Assembly: GCA_015231815.1 (NCBI GenBank)
Contig: JADGAW010000065.1
Location: forward strand, 1-10,163
Direction: 5' to 3'
Length of the DNA stretch: 10,163 nucleotides
Origin: Nitrospinota bacterium
GTDB taxonomy: Bacteria > Nitrospinota_A > JADGAW01
The notes beneath the pieces were generated by a model. It had not been told where the DNA came from. It saw only the letters and a program-made list of their open reading frames with translations, and searched no databases. A program made the position numbers and the translations under genes. Positions within the stretch are counted from its first letter, which is position 1. Each line of letters begins with the position of its first letter. Shown here in pieces: positions 5,411 to 10,163 of this stretch.

Positions 5411-7210
5411 ATGAAAAACGAAAATATATTTCACTGCTCACAGTATCAATTCAACCTTCAGCAAAGACCAATAATTTTCTCTATATTTAACCTGACTCCT
5501 GATTCTTTTTATGATGGGGGAAAACTAAAAGGATTGGACGTTCTTTTAAAAAAGGTTGAAACAGATATTGTTCATGGAGCAGACATTATTGACATTGGTG
5601 GTGAATCAACACGACCTGGTTCAAAATCAATTACAATAGAAGAAGAAATCGAGCGAATAGAAAAACCAATTTACGAAATAAAAAAGCGCTTTGATATTCC
5701 CGTTTCGATTGACACAACAAAATATGACGTTGCAAAGGTTGCTGTTGAAAACGGAGCAGACATTATCAACGACACCAGTGGTTTTACCGACTCACCAGAA
5801 ATGCTGGAGCTAGCGGCAAAGATGAGACTTGGAATTGTAATCATGCACCGACGAAATATCCCTGAAATAATGCAAAAGGAAGTTCATTACGATGATTGCC
5901 TGAAAGAGGTTAAAGCCTTTCTTGAAAAACAGGTAAAACTTGCTGTAAGTAAAGGAGTTGATAAATCCTCAATTTTCCTTGATCCTGGTATTGGTTTTGG
6001 TAAAGAGGTCAACCACAATATTGAGCTTTTAACAGGAATAAAAAAACTACAAAAATCTGGGTTTCCCCTGTTAATTGGACTTTCAAGAAAATCTTACATG
6101 GGAAAAATCCTCAATAACACAGCAAAAGAGAGGTTAACAGGAACAATTGCCTCAACAGCTCTTGTACTGCAACAAGGGGTTCAAGCTCTGAGGATACACG
6201 ATGTTAAGGAAACCTTTGAAACAGTTAAAATTGTACAGGCATTTCATAAAAACCTTGCTGGAAAACGGCTTGCTTCAATTGATATCGGCAGCAATACCTG
6301 TCGTCTTCTCATTTCTGAAATAAAAAACAACAAACTTAAGAAGGTTTTTGAAACCCAAAAAATTATCCGACTAAGCGAGAAAATCGTTAATACTTCCCAA
6401 ATATCAGAAGCTGCAATTGAACGACTTTTAAACCTTCTTACCTGTTATGGGAGCTATTTTAAAAAGTTTGAGGTGGAGGATTACATCATTACTGCCACGT
6501 CTGCAATGCGGGAGGCAGAAAATAATAAAGATATTGTTAAACAGGTAAAAAAGCAAACGGGACTAAATATCACCATAATTTCAGAAAAGAGAGAGGCGGA
6601 ACTTGCTTATAGAGGAGTATATTCTGGTCTTTCAACAGAATATAAAAAAGTAAAAAATAAAATCCTTGTTGATATTGGCGGTGGTAGCACTGAGTTCACC
6701 CTTATAGAAAATTTTTCAGGAAATGAGAATATTATTAAATCCGTCAGCTTACCGATTGGAGTAGTTAAACTAAAGGATCTCCACATAAAAAACGACCCGC
6801 CAAATAATAGGGAAATAGATAAGGTAAAAAATCAGGTAAAGGATTTTCTTTCTCAGTTAGGTTTTCCTGAAATACAACCAAAGGAAACTGTTTTTATTGG
6901 AACAGCTGGAACAATCACAACTCTTGCGGCGGTCTATTTAAATATGAAATGGTATGACGGAGAGAAAATAAATAACACTTCCCTTTCAAAAAGTGCAATT
7001 GAAAAGCAGCTTGATCTTTTTTGCGCAATGACCAACAACGAACGTGCATCACTTCCCCAACTTGAAAAAGGAAGGGAAGACCTCATTATTCCCGGAATTC
7101 TTCTACTTCTTGAATCAATGAATCACTTCGGTTTTAAAAAAATACTTATTGTTGATAACAGCCTTCGTGAAGGTTCTCTCAGCGAACTTGCATCAAATTT
7201 TACTGTTTGA
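5411..7210 (+). CDS. folP: Dihydropteroate synthase fused to Ppx/GppA family phosphatase
   Basis: This encodes 599 residues in one uninterrupted frame. Residues about 19-277 are dihydropteroate synthase, which condenses 6-hydroxymethyl-dihydropterin pyrophosphate with p-aminobenzoate, releasing PPi. All hallmark loops are present: NLTPDSFYDGG (27-37), IDIGGESTRPGS (60-71), VSIDT (98-102), NDTSG (120-124), LDPGIGFGK (190-198), GLSRKS (223-228) and RIHDV (261-265). The usual MHxxG loop reads MHRRN (145-149). Residues about 287-599 are an ASKHA-fold exopolyphosphatase/guanosine-pentaphosphatase: DIGSNTCRLLI (291-301), TSAMREAEN, SEKREAELAYRG with the probable catalytic Glu395, DIGGGSTEF (421-429), GTAGTITT (497-504) and NSLREG. 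There is almost no linker, and no in-frame ATG occurs between residues 230 and 366. ATG 5411 is chosen over TTG 5369, which lies inside the MITE; only a weak GAG precedes it. Domain calls are sure; whether the phosphatase acts on polyphosphate, pppGpp or something else is not. Confidence 0.95.
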   Translation: MKNENIFHCSQYQFNLQQRPIIFSIFNLTPDSFYDGGKLKGLDVLLKKVETDIVHGADIIDIGGESTRPGSKSITIEEEIERIEKPIYEIKKRFDIPVSIDTTKYDVAKVAVENGADIINDTSGFTDSPEMLELAAKMRLGIVIMHRRNIPEIMQKEVHYDDCLKEVKAFLEKQVKLAVSKGVDKSSIFLDPGIGFGKEVNHNIELLTGIKKLQKSGFPLLIGLSRKSYMGKILNNTAKERLTGTIASTALVLQQGVQALRIHDVKETFETVKIVQAFHKNLAGKRLASIDIGSNTCRLLISEIKNNKLKKVFETQKIIRLSEKIVNTSQISEAAIERLLNLLTCYGSYFKKFEVEDYIITATSAMREAENNKDIVKQVKKQTGLNITIISEKREAELAYRGVYSGLSTEYKKVKNKILVDIGGGSTEFTLIENFSGNENIIKSVSLPIGVVKLKDLHIKNDPPNNREIDKVKNQVKDFLSQLGFPEIQPKETVFIGTAGTITTLAAVYLNMKWYDGEKINNTSLSKSAIEKQLDLFCAMTNNERASLPQLEKGREDLIIPGILLLLESMNHFGFKKILIVDNSLREGSLSELASNFTV

Positions 7211-7251
7211 CAAACTTTAAAGAAAAGAAATCTGGAAGTTAATCGCTAAAG

Positions 7252-8859
7252 TTACTCTACTACCCAACTGGCAACCCATCCTGACTTACAACTATTGTCA
7301 ATAACGTTATACCAGTTTTCTCTGGATCTTAAGATGAGCAGTTCATCATTGATATAGAGCTGTTTGACTACTTTACTGGTAGTATCAGGGTTTTCCCGAA
7401 GATTAATAACAGGTTTATTAACCCGAACAGTCTTAATCTCTCCTAATTTTTTTTCCTCTGTTTTTAAACAACGATGAATCTGACCTTCATCACTTTTATT
7501 ACTTTTTGATTTTACTTCCTTTTTTATTGCTGCCTTTGTTTGCTCTAGTTCTTTAACCTTTTTTTTACCTGCCCCTGTTGTAAGCCAAGAGGCAGTCCAG
7601 CCCCGTTGACAATCTTTATTAACAACCTCATACCAATATTTCTTTACCTGTAGTATTTTAAGTTCATCCCCTTTTTTTAAGGTTCCCTTTACGGTTGCGG
7701 TTAAGTTTGGATTTTCCCGTAAATTAATGAGTGTATTTTTTACCAAAACAATTTTATTTCCCCCAGTGCTTTTTTCTGAAAATAGAGGACATGTAGAGGG
7801 ACTTTTTTCTATCTTTTTCACCTCACTTTTTCTATACTCTTCAAAAAGCCACGCCGCAACCCAGCCATGCGAGCAGGAACTGTCAACAACTTCCAACCAG
7901 CTTTTTTGTCTTTTAAGTACTTTAATAACCTGCCCACTGAAAGCCTTTTTAATAACTTTTCCCTCAATATTTGGTTTATCACGTAAATTAATAACCGGCC
8001 TTTGTACCGTGAGTTTTTTTGCTTGAGTAATTCTTGATTCCTCAATACCCGGGCAGGTATTATTTGATTTGAGATTCTCTCCACCAAAAAGCCAGCCAGC
8101 AACCCAGCCTGCTTCACAATCTCTACTGCTTATTTTTAGCCATCCATTTTTTTTATCAATAACCTTAATCACTTCACCTTTTGAGACCTTTGCAAGCTTT
8201 TCTCCGCCAGTATTAGGTCTTGCTCGAACGTTTACAACATCTTTTTCAACTCGAAGCATTCCTAATCCACTTTCATCAAAGCATTCCTTTATTTTATTTT
8301 CTTCATTTTCATAAACCTGCTTTTTCTCTTCATCTAATGTCACTGAACCTTTGTTAACAATAATATCGTTTTCCCAGAACCCTTCAAACCTTTTTCCGCT
8401 GGGCCACGTCATAACTCCTTTTCCATGCATTCGGTCATTTTTCCACTCTCCGGTATATTCGACTCCGTCCTGCCAGACAAATGTTCCCATACCATTACGA
8501 ACGTTATCCCATTCCCCCGTGTACATTGCACCATCAGACCATTCAAACACTCCTTTTCCAAACCGTTTTCCCTCTTTCCACTGTCCAGTATATTTTGAAC
8601 CTTGAGGCCAGGTAAAAATGGTTTCCTGTTCCACTCCCTCACTATTTGATTCCTTAGAGTTAAATGGAATGGACAAAACTCCTGTTCCTTCCATTTTTCC
8701 ATTTTTAAATTCTCCGGAATATTGAGCTCTATCATCAAAAAGAAAAATACCCGTTCCGTTTGTGCAGTTTCCTTCGATACAGGTTCCTCTTTCTTCTGAA
8801 TACGAGTTCACTCCGTAGAGGGAAAACAGTAGTGTAAATACAAAGATGTACTTTTTCAT
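7252..8859 (-). CDS. Exported MORN-repeat protein with four SH3b domains
   Basis: This encodes 535 residues. A signal peptide spans about 1-20 (KKYIFVFTLLFSLYGVNS); no lipobox is seen. Residues about 36-172 hold five to six MORN repeats ('YTGEWxxGxxxGxGxfxWxDG'; YSGEF 47, YTGQW 90, YTGEW 113, YTGEW 135, FEGFW 158). Four bacterial SH3 domains follow at about 203-258, 283-338, 371-426 and 477-534, each with 'VxNLRxxPN', a Val/Leu-rich strand and 'CxxGWVAxWL'. A Lys/Glu-rich linker (430-475) precedes the fourth. SH3b domains commonly bind peptidoglycan or envelope proteins, and MORN repeats often bind membranes or proteins, so an envelope or cell-wall scaffold is likely by inference. Each SH3b unit carries a regularly spaced cysteine pair. 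It converges on folP-ppx with a 41-bp gap and has no visible Shine-Dalgarno before ATG 8857-8859. Confidence 0.92.
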   Translation of the reverse strand: MKKYIFVFTLLFSLYGVNSYSEERGTCIEGNCTNGTGIFLFDDRAQYSGEFKNGKMEGTGVLSIPFNSKESNSEGVEQETIFTWPQGSKYTGQWKEGKRFGKGVFEWSDGAMYTGEWDNVRNGMGTFVWQDGVEYTGEWKNDRMHGKGVMTWPSGKRFEGFWENDIIVNKGSVTLDEEKKQVYENEENKIKECFDESGLGMLRVEKDVVNVRARPNTGGEKLAKVSKGEVIKVIDKKNGWLKISSRDCEAGWVAGWLFGGENLKSNNTCPGIEESRITQAKKLTVQRPVINLRDKPNIEGKVIKKAFSGQVIKVLKRQKSWLEVVDSSCSHGWVAAWLFEEYRKSEVKKIEKSPSTCPLFSEKSTGGNKIVLVKNTLINLRENPNLTATVKGTLKKGDELKILQVKKYWYEVVNKDCQRGWTASWLTTGAGKKKVKELEQTKAAIKKEVKSKSNKSDEGQIHRCLKTEEKKLGEIKTVRVNKPVINLRENPDTTSKVVKQLYINDELLILRSRENWYNVIDNSCKSGWVASWVVE

Positions 8860-9037
8860 ATATGAACGGTTATTGTTTTAAGGTAAAGAAGCTATTTTAT
8901 AATTTTTAAACTGAAGATATAAAATTTTTCCTCTTTTTTATAAAATAATCACTTTTATCTAAACTTAGAAGTTAGTTGTAGTGGTTTTAGCCATTAATTA
9001 AGACTTTCATTATTAATAAAACTTTTTGTTAATAACG
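8860..9037. other. AT-rich divergent intergenic region
   Basis: This 178-bp spacer lies between the divergently transcribed MORN/SH3b gene and the membrane-protein gene, so both promoters should lie here. It is very AT-rich with several TATAAA/TATTAA-like stretches, too many to choose one with confidence. I see no gene, long inverted repeat or MITE copy in it. Confidence 0.5.
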
Positions 9038-10163
9038 ATGCGGTTGTTATTTTATAGATATTTTGATTATCTGATTTTATCTATCGTCATAGCTTTTTCC
9101 TTCTACTTCCTGACAGAGGAAGTTCCCTTTTATTTTGAGGATTTAGCCTTTTTGCCTCTCAACACACCCTACGGTGAAATAATCTTTAAGATAATCGCTC
9201 CAGTATATAACCTTAACTCCCCTCTAGGAGCCTTTGACAGACCCGTTGAGAACCTTATTTTTAAATTAATATACGATTGTTTTGGTTGGGACTCAACTCC
9301 TTATAGGTTTGTAAAAAATACGTTTTGGTTATTGTACTGTTTATGCCTTTACCAGTTTCTTACTGCATCATTTCACCAAAGGGGAATAAAAGTTCTTGCC
9401 TTTTTTTCTGTAATATTAGTTTCACTTCTTGCTCCAATTTTTCAATCAGTTCTTTGGATTTGTGATTTTGAAATTATTGGAAGTTTTTTTATGTTTCTCT
9501 GTTTTTATGTTTTTCTTGAAAACTATTTCAGAGGTCGTTATTCACAAACAGTAATTGTCGTCTTAGCAATCATTGCTTTATCCACTAAAGTTACCGTAAA
9601 AATAATTCCTGTTGTCCTCCTCCTTTATATTCTTGTTAATAACCGTAAAAGGTTAAAAGAATATGCTCTGCTCCTATTGATTATTTTTATCTACGCAACC
9701 TTTCCTTTATTTTCAGCAAGCTCAGGGGTGGAAAAACTGTTACATGAAGAAAATTATTTACTCTTTTCTGAAAATTTATTTTATTCCTGCGGTTACTGGT
9801 TGATTACAGGTTTTCTTTTGGTGTTATATATTTTAAGGAATAGAACGGTTCATAAGGAACAAAGGGAAACTTTACTTTTCCTTTTAATATGGAGTTTCTG
9901 TTCAGTTTTATTCTGGGGAGTATTTGTTTCATCCGAAACGAGATACTTGACTTCTTCCTTAATTCCACTCATGATTACAATTACTTATGTATTTCAATTA
10001 GTCTTTTGTTCGTTACACGGTAATAAAAGAAAAGCTTTCGTAAGTTTTATTTTCTTACTTTGGCTCTTTACCTTATTTAAAAATGTAACCTTTACTATTC
10101 AATATCGGGGTATTTGGGGAACAAATGCAATTGCAGCACATAAGGTAATTAATTTTCTTGAAG
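9038..10163 (+). CDS. Polytopic membrane protein, GT-C glycosyltransferase-like, 5' part
   Basis: The frame opens at ATG 9038-9040 and stays open to the window edge, giving at least 375 residues. It is strongly hydrophobic with many predicted transmembrane stretches, the first at about 10-25 (YLILSIVIAFSFYFL). The first loop has FYFEDLAFLPL, where E34-D35 could be the acidic pair typical of GT-C enzymes, followed by FDRPVENLIFKLIYDCFGWDSTPYRFVKNTFWLLYCL (66-102). This 'RP..NL.F...FG....Y+..N...' run is typical of PMT/ArnT-like and related lipid-linked-sugar glycosyltransferases. Later segments include KVTVKIIPVVLLLY and SSETRYLTSSLIPLM. GT-C membership is a pattern-based guess; the coding call is firm. 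An in-frame stop lies at 9017-9019, and TTG 9026 is a less likely start. It is divergent from the MORN/SH3b gene. Confidence 0.85.
   Translation, partial: MRLLFYRYFDYLILSIVIAFSFYFLTEEVPFYFEDLAFLPLNTPYGEIIFKIIAPVYNLNSPLGAFDRPVENLIFKLIYDCFGWDSTPYRFVKNTFWLLYCLCLYQFLTASFHQRGIKVLAFFSVILVSLLAPIFQSVLWICDFEIIGSFFMFLCFYVFLENYFRGRYSQTVIVVLAIIALSTKVTVKIIPVVLLLYILVNNRKRLKEYALLLLIIFIYATFPLFSASSGVEKLLHEENYLLFSENLFYSCGYWLITGFLLVLYILRNRTVHKEQRETLLFLLIWSFCSVLFWGVFVSSETRYLTSSLIPLMITITYVFQLVFCSLHGNKRKAFVSFIFLLWLFTLFKNVTFTIQYRGIWGTNAIAAHKVINFLE

Noticed and set aside
7211..7253. Inverted repeat AACTTTA/TAAAGTT between folP-ppx and the MORN/SH3b gene as a bidirectional terminator
   Set aside because: The arms are only 7 bp, AT-rich and 27 bp apart with no T-tract; it is likely chance in AT-rich DNA.
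7727..8605. Plus-strand and alternative minus-frame open frames within the MORN/SH3b gene
   Set aside because: They are antisense or shifted shadows of the repeat-rich coding sequence; the 535-residue frame has clear domain repeats and a signal peptide.

Overview
The window is AT-rich, densely packed bacterial DNA. Signal peptides with an STN-type (secretin N-terminal) domain, a polyprenyl-phosphate glycosyltransferase and surface-glycan type enzymes point to a Gram-negative, two-membrane organism. WD40, MORN and SH3b repeat proteins in one 10 kb stretch are typical of large, regulator-rich genomes (for example some Desulfobacterota, Beggiatoa-like or SAR324-like lineages), but the lineage cannot be fixed from this sequence. 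No rRNA, tRNA or CRISPR array was seen.

Layout. (1) Positions 2-367 (+) are the 3' end of a WD40 beta-propeller gene whose last repeats are almost identical in DNA and visibly richer in G+C than the rest. (2) Positions 364-1469 (-) hold a two-gene unit: an unrecognised, possibly hotdog-like cytoplasmic protein followed by a secreted STN-domain protein whose stop codon overlaps the WD40 stop. (3) Positions 1826-5119 (-) are a tight four-gene glycan operon: GT2 polyprenyl-phosphate glycosyltransferase, WbqC-family protein, SAM methyltransferase, ATP-grasp ligase. (4) Positions 5411-7210 (+) encode a 599-residue fusion of dihydropteroate synthase (FolP) with a Ppx/GppA phosphatase. (5) Positions 7252-8859 (-) encode an exported protein with MORN repeats and four SH3b domains. 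(6) Positions 9038-10163 (+) are the 5' part of a polytopic GT-C-like membrane protein running off the window.

The most striking non-coding signal is a pair of ~205-bp elements (1543-1747 and 5189-5392) in opposite orientation, about 94% identical by hand alignment. Each has ~15-bp terminal inverted repeats, a nested hairpin core and no coding capacity, and each is flanked by its own 5-bp direct repeat (ATAAA; CTTTT). They look like recently moved miniature inverted-repeat transposable elements (MITEs). They bracket the glycan operon, and each lies a few bases from a predicted promoter. One ends 18 bp before the folP-ppx start codon.

How the genes may work together: the GT2 enzyme probably loads a sugar on a polyprenyl phosphate carrier, and the WbqC, methyltransferase and ATP-grasp proteins probably make or decorate an unusual sugar or its acyl/amide group. 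The GT-C-like protein at the right end is the kind of enzyme that uses lipid-linked sugars, but its link to the operon is only inference. The FolP-Ppx fusion joins folate synthesis to a (p)ppGpp/polyphosphate-type phosphatase in one chain.
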